A stretch of 64,000 bases of DNA, from contig NC_030381.2 in assembly GCF_001625215.2 (NCBI RefSeq), positions 53,121,214 to 53,185,213 on the forward strand, read 5' to 3'. A program made the translations under genes and the position numbers. Shown in pieces: positions 37,103 to 47,803 of this stretch (position 1 is its first letter; every line of letters starts with the position of its first letter). This DNA is from Daucus carota subsp. sativus. Its lineage: Eukaryota; Streptophyta; Magnoliopsida; Apiales; Apiaceae. The notes beneath the pieces are model-generated. The model saw only the letters and a program-made list of their open reading frames with translations, made no database searches and was not told the origin of the DNA.

Positions 37103-39835
37103 ATGGGCATTGGATTCAGGCTCAACTTCAGATGGGCTTCTTCAGTTAGATATCCATACTATTGCACCACCTCCTCATCTTGGCCTTCATCTTATTCATG
37201 TATGTCATCTCATTCTTATATGTTTTCAACCTTTCAAAATATAGTTTAGAATTTAAGAAGCTTCATGTTGCAAAATTAGACAAAAATAGTATGAAACATG
37301 TCATTCTTATCATTTGTTACCGTCGGATAATATAAGATCATGCGAGAGTCTTCCTCGGGAGTCTTCCTCTGGCAGTTTAAGATTTTAGATAAATTAGTTA
37401 CTTAATATGGTATCAGAGCAGCTCGGGCTTTGACTGCCTAAGGTTTTAGATTAATTAATTACTTAATTTGGTATCAGAACTGGATTCAGCTCAGGCTTTG
37501 ACTCTTTTTAGTTTTAGATAAACTAGGCTATGTTGTACCAACATTTATCCCAATTTGTATTCCTGCAGTTAGAGCAATGGAGGCTTCCTATGACACAACA
37601 AGAGTATCCTTTCCATATTTTGTTCTGGGAGAGATTGAAACTATGCACAATGATCTTCCGAGAGTGCATAGTTGTGCATCTGCTGCACAGACCTTATCGA
37701 ATAATTACTTAGAAACCGAACATGTAAGGTGCCTCATTGGAACAAACATTTTCGAGTTCATGTTTATTTATATTGTCATTTGGTAATGGATTAAGTTTTT
37801 GATCATTCAGATAAGTATCAGAAAGAGTTCTGGTGGTGACTTAAGTTGCATTATTAGCAGTAGTTTTCGGAAACCTGGTTCTGCAACAAGTGCTGAGGCT
37901 AGCAAATTATCACATTTTGGAGTACTAATGAATAATCTTAGTATGTTGGAGAAGACGTTTGCTGATTCAGACGTGCTGAGGCTGGAGAACGATATATTAT
38001 CACAATTGGACAGGCTTGGAGCTCTTAAGTTGTTCCACACTTGCCTCTCCAGGACGAGATCACGGCCTGGTAATTCATCAGTGTCTGAGGATATTGAAGA
38101 GCATCAGATGGAAAGCCATGTGAACGCTGATCAGATGGCTAAGATTGTTGTTTCCTCAGGAAAAAAGGAAAAGAGGAAAGCAAAGAGAGTGAAATCATCG
38201 TGGAATGAGAAAGATTTTTATCTGTTGCCATCAAATTCTAAACCTAAGCACCAACATCAGAACTTGTCTTCTCCTGGAAAATCATCAAAATACAGTGGCT
38301 CAAGGCCTAAAGTCGCGAGGAATGAGGCTGAATTGACAGTAGGCGTGAAGGTATGTTCGCCTCTGTTACAGTTCTACGTTCTTCATGACTATTTCTTGGG
38401 CTCTTACTTTCTACTTGTATATATCAACAGTTAGTTGCGAATTTGGAAAGAATTAAAATGCAGTTGGAAAAAGAAACAGGCGAAACAGCTAGCTTGAGTA
38501 GCTGGGCCGAAGCTGCTAACATCGACAAGAAGACCTTGCAGCAGAATCTGCACTTCGGTTGTTATTGCAAGGATGAGCTCCTGAGAAGCACAAGATCTTT
38601 GATTCTTTACATTGCAAGGAACTATAGGGGCGTCGGAGTGGGTTTTGAAGATTTAATTCAGGTCTGACAACCATATTTTCGTAAATTTTACAGTAACATA
38701 GATGATGAAGCTTGTTTCAGAGTACATTTAAGCAACAGTTAACCAATGTTATATTTTTTGATGCCATTGCAATTTTTGCAGGCAGGAAGCATCGGTGTCC
38801 TGCAAGGTGCAGAAAGGTTCGACCACACCAGGGGGTATCGGTTCTCTACATACATCCAGTACTGGATAAGAAAGTCCATATTGATGCTTGTTGAGCGGAA
38901 TTGCAGAGGAGTTCGGATTCCTGTAAGGAAGTCATCTCTTTTGTTATGTATTTACTCTGCAGAATCATCTCACTGTAATGCTAATACTCTGCATTGGCTA
39001 CCTGCAGTATGCATTGAGCAAAGCGGTGAAGAAGATACAGAAAGCTAGAAAGACCCTGAGTAACAGCCTTGGGACTTATCCAGATGACAATGAAATAGCA
39101 GAGTCCACAGGCCTGTCCTTGTCTAAAATTGCAGCAGCTAGTAACTGCCTGAGAGTCGTCGGTTCTCTTGATCAGAGAATCGGGGATTTCACCAGTGTCA
39201 AATATCTGGTATGACTAATCCTTCTGTCACTCAAGTATACTGTTGAAAACTAGTTCATCTAAAATCTAAAGGTGTTAGAAAAAGCCCCAAATAGATCTTA
39301 TGCTATATTTCAACACTCCCACTCACTCGAATTCCCAGTTTTTGGGTTGAATAGTGGATCACGGGCACCCATCTTTGGGGCCAACCTGTGTTCTGATACC
39401 ATGTTGGGAAACGGTCCATCTAAAACCTTATGGTGTTAGAGGAAGGTCCCAAATGGACCTTATGCTATATTTCTAACATATACTGTATAATATACTTCTC
39501 GTATAGCTTATAGCACTGGCCTGGTTTTCTTTCTGCAGGAACTCATGCCCGATACCTCGATCAAGGGTCCTGAAGAAACTGTCATGAGGGAGCACATGTT
39601 GAAAGACATGTATGATCTTCTAGCCGAATTAGATCCCAGGGAACGACAGGTTCTGCTACTGAGGCTCGGGCTTCAGGGCCATCACTGCATGTCGCTTCAA
39701 GAGATAGGGAGGCTATTCTCTGTGAGCAAAGAATGGATACGAAAAATAGAGAGAACAGCTTTAAGAAAACTCAGAGATCAGGAAACTCTTCATAGTCTAA
39801 GCCATTATCTGTATATGAACCATATGAATCAGTAA
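37103..39835 (+). CDS. SIG3: plastid RNA polymerase sigma factor SIG3 (sigma C)
   Basis: Nucleus-encoded sigma-70 factor that directs the bacterial-type plastid RNA polymerase to promoters. Exons: 37103-37199, 37569-37723, 37811-38350, 38431-38661, 38782-38922, 39008-39208, 39539-39835, giving 553 aa, close to other SIG3 proteins. The start MGIGFRLNF matches the SIG3 N-terminus and is basic, hydroxylated and acid-poor, as expected of a chloroplast transit peptide; exon 1 joins exon 2 in phase 1. The long exon 3 encodes the variable Ser/Lys-rich region. Conserved regions 2.1-2.4 lie in exons 4-5 (YWIRKS near 368-373), region 3 in exon 6, and region 4.2 at about 508-532. The helix that usually reads SRERVRQIE reads SKEWIRKIE here (518-526), which separates SIG3 from SIG1, SIG2, SIG5 and SIG6. 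Intron 6 holds an intact TRIM and intron 1 an LTR remnant. Confidence 0.93.
37315..37480 (+). mobile_element. LTR/TRIM remnant with two PBS-like sites, SIG3 intron 1
   Basis: An LTR-like piece (37315-37407, starting TGTTAC) is followed directly by TGGTATCAGAGC (37408-37419), the classical initiator-Met tRNA primer-binding site of plant retroelements. A second similar block ends in TGGTATCAGAAC at 37469-37480, 61 bp further on. No coding region or second LTR is present. Confidence 0.65.
39241..39478 (-). mobile_element. intact TRIM element in SIG3 intron 6
   Basis: A 238-bp miniature LTR element. LTRs occupy 39241-39315 (75 bp) and 39402-39478 (77 bp), each bounded by TGTT and AACA. Exact 5-bp target duplication TATAC (39236-39240 and 39479-39483). 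Reading on the minus strand, the 5' LTR is followed without spacer by the primer-binding site TGGTATCAGAAC (39401-39390), and a purine-rich tract lies next to the 3' LTR. Internal DNA is about 86 bp and non-coding. It lies antisense to SIG3. Confidence 0.93.
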
Positions 39836-40515
39836 GCCTTATATTGTTAGTTCTATAGATCAAAGCTTCAGAACCCTTTTACATGTAGAAATGTAGATAA
39901 TATATATCCAGACACATTGGTAGATACCACAAGATAAATCTATTCCATGAAATCTTGAATGATTCTATGCACATTTTTAATACTACAAAAAGTTGATTCT
40001 TGCAAGATTTGCAAATCTAAGCTACAGGAGATCTCATTCATAAAATATTTGCAAGAGAAGCATCCACTTACTAAGATGTATAACTATAAGAACAATATTC
40101 GGTGCTACATTTCCCAGATAAATTCGATATAGCTAGTGGCAGCATTATGCTCGCCTTCTTGTAGAGTTCGAAGAGACGATTTTTCCCCATCTTAAAAACG
40201 AAGCGAATAAAAGAGTAATGTTAGAGGTCCGGGACATTTACCAAATGATGTTGCGAAGGAAAATGTATAATTTTAACCATCGGGCACCATTTGGTAAATC
40301 TTTTGGGTCCTCTAGCATTATAGGCAATTGCGTGCAACGTAAAAACATACCTTTATTACCATATTGACAACAGTACATTACAGCAGAACACTTGGTCTAG
40401 AAGAGAAACACATTCTCAATCAAACGTGTAGAATGATGATAATACACAAATTTATTGCAGCTTAGGCAACTCAATTTTACATGCTACTATATATATTATC
40501 GCAGATTATTAGGTT
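39836..40515. other. convergent 3' regions of SIG3 and PFK
   Basis: The two genes end tail to tail 680 bp apart. The interval must hold both 3' UTRs. A short inverted repeat pairs GAGGTCCGGGACATTTACCAAATGATG (in part) near 40225 with CACCATTTGGTAAATCTTTTGGGTCCTC (in part) near 40285, perhaps a tiny MITE or a hairpin. Confidence 0.5.
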
Positions 40516-43500
40516 TCATTTGTCATCCTCATTACTTATCTTCTCATCATTACAGTTTTCTCCATCCAGCAACTGAGTAGGTGGAAAGTCCTCTTCTTTC
40601 GCTTTGGCAATTGCAATTTTGCATAAAAAGCTGGGCTGATTAGTTGAAGAAAGAAGCCTTGCCCACATCCTATCAGTAATCACAACGTGGTTCCTCTGTT
40701 CATTTATGCGCTGCACAAAGAATATCCAGTAATCAGTCTGAATACATCTAAATAGGAAAATGAGTTTGAGTTCTCTTATTAATCAACCAAATATAGTATA
40801 GATGTACGGTCATGGATTTGCATGTGATCTAGTACTTACATTAAAAGGGATGTATGTCTGTCTCCCATTAACAAGCCCACTCGTATAGCCTGTGTAACCT
40901 GCCATTGCTCCATGAACGCAACTTTGTGCAAGAAGTGTGCAATACACATTGTCCGATGCATTACTCGGAATAGCACGGATCATGTAGGTAGGATCTGCCA
41001 AGATAGCAGGATCAGCTTAATTATTTATTACATGAGTTCTGGTGTTTAAGTAGCGACAAATAAATAGAAACTTACTGACCTATATATTTAAGAGTGAGCT
41101 GCAACTTGTTTCTGGCAAAATGATCCTACAACAGAAGGATAACGTAATTATATAAGCCACCAAAATCATAGTATCATACCTAAGTAGAGAGTTACAGAAA
41201 ATATCACAGCAAACAACTTTTTAGGGCTCCGTAAGAAATTGTTGTGCAGGACACCAAACGAATCAGCAAACATCTTTAGGACTTGTTATACTAGTCTAGT
41301 TTCATGTAGCTGACACGGATCAGCTACACAAATCGGATAATCATACTGCTCCCTTGGGAAGTTTTCTCTATTCCAAAATGATTATTAATGAACCAACCTG
41401 TTCCTATTGGAATGAAGCATAGCTACGCAGGCCCGGTTAAGGGAACTCAAGTCTTAAGCTCTCAAGATATTTATATACTGGAACCTACAATCATGAACTC
41501 ATTTTCCTTGTATACTATTTTTTCCCACTTAGCCTGATTAGTAATAAAGACCCGTTTTTTTAGATCTTGAACACAATAACTCTTACGTATGCATCAAAGG
41601 AGAGAGAAAAGATTTGACATGTAAAGTCATTAGGGAGAGAGTGGATGAGGGATGATAGGACCAAACAACTTAAGTTGGTGCCGGAACATTATGACATGCA
41701 ACCATTGGCACATAAATATATAAATTTGAAATTGTTCAATCTAATATATATTAGTTCCTGCGGAAGACAAAGCTAATTACAAAATTGTATTAAAACAGAA
41801 TAGGGTGTATTGTTTGGTGCAGAGGGATTTTCGAAGAAGAATACATACAATATTAACTTAAAGCAACGCAAATACCTTAATCTTTTGAGAAATCCACAAT
41901 CCATTATCTGCAAGTAGCTTGTTCCCTGAAGCATCTTGCGCATTTCCTAGGCTCTGTTCTTTATCAAGAAGATCCTGACCTGCTCCTTCAGCTATAACAA
42001 TAACCATGTGTCCATCTTCTTTAAGTCGTTTCTCCACATATTCAAAAAGTCCACCTTCTCCTTCAAGATAGAATGGTGACTCTGGTATCAAGCACAAATC
42101 TACATCTCGGCTGGCAAGAGTGGCATACATGGCAATAAAACCTGCAATAACAATTATGTAAGATACAATGACAGAGATACTAACAATGGCGAAAGTTTTT
42201 ATGAACTGAAACTGATTCCAGTAACCTAGCAATAATATTAGCCTATAGTTATTCCAAGTCATACGAAGTTAACTTACCACTGTAACGGCCCATTAGCTTC
42301 ACTACACCAACACCGTTCTCGGCACTTTCAGCTTCAACGTGTGCAGCATTGATGGCGCGTTGAGCTTCTTCAACAGCAGTATCAAAACCAAATGATTTAT
42401 CAATGACCTGAACAAGAACATGTTCCATCTCAGTATAAACGTGGTTAATTCCAAAAATATTTGTGGGGGCAGAGTCATCACAAAAAAAATATGGGAGCAG
42501 GCAGAATAGGACATAAAATCAAATCAGTCAAAGATGCAATCTTATAAGGAAAAATTTCGAGCATAATGTTTGACTTTAAGTGTTTAGCCATATCAAGTTT
42601 CAGGAATCGAGATTAGACTGGACGAATGAAATAATTTTACAAATGCCTCAACTTGCAGTAAAGAGAGGGTATGCTAAAATAACTCAAAGCAAATTATAGA
42701 TAGATGTTAGAGAAAACAATACCGGAATGTCATTATCAATAGTTTTTGGAATTCCTGCAATCGCAACCTTCAGACCGCGCCGTCTAACTTCCTGCAATGA
42801 GTATTACACTTTGAGAGAAAAGGTAGCATATTTGAACATACAAGATTCTAGAAAGATATCATAGCGTGTACCGCGCCACATATGACAGGATATGGTGGCA
42901 GACACAATAGACTCAAAAGCCCATCCCAATAGCATCAGTGAGTTCAAATTAAAAACACCACCCCTCCCTATATGCTATAGTAGTTAAGGAAACCTAATGG
43001 TACTTGGTAGACAGAGGTACAGTGTCCTTCTGAGGAAATTAAGTCACTGCTCCTATAGTCGATACGGGTTAGAATTAAGCATTGCTGCATGTTGGATACA
43101 CCTAAGGATGCACATTCCGCGATAACTGATTAAGTATACTCCATGAAAGTAAGACAAGAACATGGATATCACAAGCTATAAACAGAACAATCCGGTATTC
43201 AAGACAGATTAACAGAGTTATGTTGATGACGTTCAGCAAATTATGAAGCATCACTTCAAGATACCAGATTACGCTAGTTCTTTTCAAACTCCCTTTATGT
43301 ATGCTACATTATATAAGAAAGCAGGTCAATCTCCTCCAAAAGACAGTTACCTCAAAAATGACAGCAGCACCTTTCTGAGTCCCATCTCCTCCAATAATAT
43401 AAACCTGAATCAGAATAGCATATCAGCAACAAACATTTTAGCTAAACCAAAAAGAGTAATAGATACAGAAAGGGGACAATCCTAAACCACGACAAAGTTC

Positions 43501-45881
43501 AAAATTGTTCGCAAAATATTGAAGATCCCCTACCTGATTAATTCCTCGATCCTGAATGCTGTCAACAATCTTCATCTTATCATGCCCCCCACGAGATGTT
43601 CCAAGGACTGTGCCTCCACGTTTGTGAATATCATTTACAATCTTTGGTGTCAAGGGAATGGTATTTCTTGAATAAAAACCTCTATAACCTCCCTGTACAG
43701 TATAAATTTTGTAAGTCCACAAACCAATAGCATATAAGTAATCGTATATTAACCAAATCCCACAGAAATTATGAAGATTAAAAACCAAAAGAATAAATGA
43801 TATTTGCTAGAATGAACATGAAAGAGGCGGAGTGCAATCAGTTACTTTTAACTTGTTACAACAAGCAAACAAAGGCCATGAGCCAAAGATGTCCCAAAGC
43901 TGCATACAAACATATCAAAAACCCTACCTAAAAAGTAGTCAAAAGTGTCTCAATGTTTTGCATTTATACACTCAGTATATTATCCTATCACAAAACATGT
44001 ATTCGAGCCATAGGTCTAAACTATGCCCTCCATGTTGCTATGAAGGTTAGAGATTTAATAAACTTGCTTGAATTGTTTGATGAGGAAAACTACAAGCAGA
44101 ATATTATAGCAGAGCTGCAGAAGTAAAATTTAAAACTGTTAATGCCTTTAAAGATAAAGTGTACTGAAAACATAAACAAACCTCTATTCCAGAGACTCTG
44201 GTGATGCCGTACATGTGATAGAGAGCACATACAATTTCCCTGATCACCGTATTAAGCCCAGGGCACAACCCACCGCATGTTACAATACAAGCATGCACCT
44301 CATCTGGGCTGAAATATACCTGTGGCATTGAAGAACTGTGTTAGCCTAAGCATATGTATCAGATTACATCTAGTACGAGTGGGAAATTGCATACCTTCTG
44401 GCGAGGTCCGGCACGTCGGAAATGTATTCCCCTTGGACTATCTTTATGAACCACAACCTACAGTAAAGATTCTAAAATTTAGGGGGAAATATATTGTTTA
44501 TGTTAATGTCATACATGTCAAGACAACATGCATAATGGTCATGCTATCCAGTAACATATAAGGCCACGGTTTTAAAAATTTACTAACCCCAAAAAAACCT
44601 GAATTACAAGCCATGATGACTTTTCATTCTCATTCACGCACACAAAAATTGTATGCAGCGACTTGTGGCCCATCAAAGTGGTGTGTTTTTTAATAAGTCT
44701 TTGGCAGCATCACAAATCTATATTGCTAATTTTGTTGCCTATTCAAGCATACAGAGAAAGCGGGCGGGGGTTGTGGCCTTATAGCAAGTGGTGGAACAGT
44801 ATCACAAGAGAGCCGGGCTTAAGCAAAAAATATCAACAATTCAGACCACTCGGGGCTGAAAAATTCAACTGCGATAACATTAAAGGATTGAGCAAGTCAG
44901 AAGAAGTAAATAACCTTTTGTGGTACAGTATCATCGACATTTACAAAGTACTGCCTGAAAGTTGAAGACACCACAACAGCTTAGATTCTGATCATTCGAA
45001 ACCAAAGCAATTGATATAACAAATTAAAAATATTAGATTAGAAAAGAGAAAAGTATATTTTACTAACTTTACAACTGAATATGCTGGATTAGATCGCAAC
45101 GGATTGGGATAGGTCTGCACAGAAACATCACAATTAACTTTCAGCAGATAAAAATATAATTTGCAGGATTTAGAAATTCAAGAAACAGATCATAGAAGAA
45201 CAAACCAATACCAATTGATCTATCAATCAAAACAAAAGGAATAAACAAATTATAGAGAAGCTGCACACCACAAGAAGTAACTATCAGCTATATCCAAAAA
45301 GAATCAGATTCTAATTTCTAACAACATAGTAACTCCACTCTTTTTTATCTGTGTCCAAATAAAAAGGAATATGAATTGATTCCATGTCTCTAGTACATGT
45401 AAGCAGAGTGACTGAATCACATGTACTGATGTACTAGCTGAATTAATATAAATAAATAATCTTTTTTTCCATTGCTGAGTAACAATTATAAAGGTATGAT
45501 CTTTATAGCAAAAGATCATTACTTTGGAAAAGGAATGATAACCCAGATCATCTTTTATACATAATCATCCGGTCAAGATAAGTTCAGTAATTGAAAACAT
45601 AAACAAGTCATCAGTAACCCAAATCCAGTAAAAAATCTCTCTCACACACTCAAAAGTGGGGAGAGAGGGAGAGACAGAGACAGACAGAGAGAGAGAGAGA
45701 GAGGGGAGGGGAGGGGAGAGGGTCAGGGAGGGAGGGAGGGAGAGAGAGAGAGAGAGCTTACAGGAAGCTGATCAATATAATCAGTCAAGTGAGGAACATC
45801 TTCAAGAACATAACCATAATCACCAGTTTCCACCTTCATCATGTGGCTGTTGACAGCTCTATTGTTTTGTTCACTGCCCAT
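40516..45881 (-). CDS. PFK: ATP-dependent 6-phosphofructokinase (plant PFK3/6/7 type)
   Basis: Phosphorylates fructose 6-phosphate with ATP in glycolysis. No transit peptide is seen, so it is probably cytosolic. Minus-strand exons: 45881-45762, 45114-45068, 44954-44915, 44457-44395, 44319-44182, 43692-43534, 43404-43351, 42791-42723, 42407-42278, 42141-41876, 41125-41080, 40994-40840, 40710-40516; 493 aa with all phases closed. Motifs: GGLCPGLN (106-113), ATP-site GGDGTQKG (194-201), catalytic PKTIDND (222-228, base Asp226) and MGRYSGF (from 269) of the sugar-phosphate site. The start MGSEQNN and the peptide [14 protein letters not shown] resemble the PFK3/6/7 group. Exon 2 to exon 3 splits a Lys codon (VVK|QYF). 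All introns are GT-AG. The C-tail is acidic ([14 protein letters not shown]). Which paralogue it is cannot be decided. Confidence 0.95.
45656..45757. repeat. GA/GGA-rich microsatellite at the 5' end of PFK intron 1
   Basis: About 100 bp of GA, GGA and CAGA units, read as CT-rich on the gene strand, beginning 4 nt inside the donor GTAAGC at 45761. The donor is intact here. More CT-rich units on the plus strand at about 45892-45944 fall in the 5' leader. Confidence 0.95.
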
Positions 45882-46044
45882 CTGACTCTAATCTCTCCCT
45901 CTCTCTCAGCTTAATCTCTCCCTCTCTCTCTGTCTCTCAGCTCAGCCCTCTTAATAAGAACAATACTAATATCAATAATTTGGTAATAAAATTCCCACTA
46001 ACGATGTCAAGGAACATGCGAGAATCTGCTGTCAAACTTAACCA

Positions 46045-46052
46045 CTATATAT
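46045..46052 (-). promoter_or_regulatory. putative TATA box of the PFK gene
   Basis: TATATATA on the minus strand lies about 165 nt upstream of the PFK start, with a GA/CT-rich leader between. Confidence 0.4.
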
Positions 46053-46059
46053 AATACGC

Positions 46060-47640
46060 TGCCTCTGCATATATTTATAAATAACTAAGAGAAATGAAAA
46101 CCGGAAAGAAGAATTAAGTGAGTAAAATATTGAAAACCAGTGCGTGCTTATAACCGCTTCCTCTTATTGCAAATAATTTCCGTATGATTATATGTATGTA
46201 CGCTCGCCGACGTCCAAGACCTTTTGACCCTTTTTAGTATCGTATTTTTTATTAGTCAGAATAATTTTATATCTTTAAATTATTTAAATTTATAATTATA
46301 TCTGAATCGAATATAATTAGGTTTTACAATTTATTTAAAATCTTAGTTAAATACATTCGGTTAATAATACCTTGCTAGCTAATGTTATAAAAACGTGTAT
46401 TTAATTATAAAAAAATCTTTCAAATACAAACGGAGAATCTTTGAAGAATATTCACAACGGAGGTTTGAAACAGTTATGTCTTCTGAGGAATAATTTGTTG
46501 GATACGGATACATTTTATTTCGTTCGTTCCGCGTCCTTTTTAATATATATTTTATATTACAAAATTAAAATCGAGCGAATACACAATTAATTCAAAACAA
46601 CCTTGTTCACCCAACCAAAAAACAAAAGATAAAAAAAAATCTTTATAAAAACTATAAAGAAGTTTGAAAAGTATGGTCTCGAGTTTTGATTGGAAGATGA
46701 AGTTTGACAAGCAAAAAGGAGTCTAGAAGATGGAAATAATTTGGAAGAAAAGTTGAAACCGTGAAACAAAGAAAAGAAGGGGTTCGGACAGCGCCACTTG
46801 TTTTTAGGAAACAACTCAAGCAGCTGCCTATGTTATTGGGCCTCAAACGTTAGAAACCAAAACTACAACCTGGCTTTGGTTTCAGACAATTTTAGGTGGT
46901 TTCTAGGATGTACGTATGCGTATTCAATGTCTTGGAGTACGGAGAATATGATGAGTAGGAAAGTTCTAGGTCCATGGACCTTGGGCTAGCCACCGTGAAG
47001 TCCACATGGGTCAGTCTTCAAGTCATATACGCTAGCCCATCATACGTCACTCAGCCCGGTTGTAATAAATTAGAAAATGATTTAGAATCAAAATTACTAT
47101 AAAATTTTAAATTCAAAAGTTAATTTGAAATATTTATTTCAGTATTTTATTTTTTCTATAAAATTTATTCATGACACATAAATTATACATAAATCACTTT
47201 TCTTATATATTTTGATAATACATTTGTCATTAATTAATCAAAATTATCGAATTAGATATTTAACCACAATACCTATTACTTTAAATTACATTAAGTCATA
47301 AGAAGTGATTAACCGGCTCATAATAATCTCATGATAATAAATATTTGTCTGATAAATTAAATTGATTTATCGGATTAAAATTTTCATAAAATCCTGGTCT
47401 AAGCCTCCTCGCACATTGACGATCACTCTAAAAGTTAATTTATGATATTTCATTACTGATTTTATAATTATTAGATTACTAGTTTTTTATCTCAAAAAAA
47501 AAGATTAAAAATAATCAACAATTTATTGATAAAATATTTGTATAACTAATAAATTCATTTTTCTTAAATTAAACCAAAAGCACCTTTCATCATACCAAAA
47601 ACACTGAGACTATTTAAAAATTATATTTTTCGAAAGAAGG
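46060..47640. other. divergent intergenic region between PFK and profilin
   Basis: AT-rich, with no gene or clear transposon border. A moderately GC-rich patch at 46.8-47.05 kb has short open frames without any family signature. Confidence 0.5.
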
Positions 47641-47803
47641 AATATTATCTGTGCCCGTACAGAATACTTTACACCACTGCAAGCTTAATTTGCACGCGAC
47701 ACTCCTATTTTTATTCCCATCCTCTTCATTACACCCCTCCACTCCACTCCAATCTACACATACATTTGACACACAATCTTGTCTGAAAACCCCAGCAGCG
47801 AAA

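Noticed and set aside
36829..37149. 106-codon open frame overlapping SIG3 exon 1
   Set aside because: It is in a different frame from the SIG3 start at 37103, ends at a stop before the donor, and looks like a chance hydrophobic frame in a T-rich leader.
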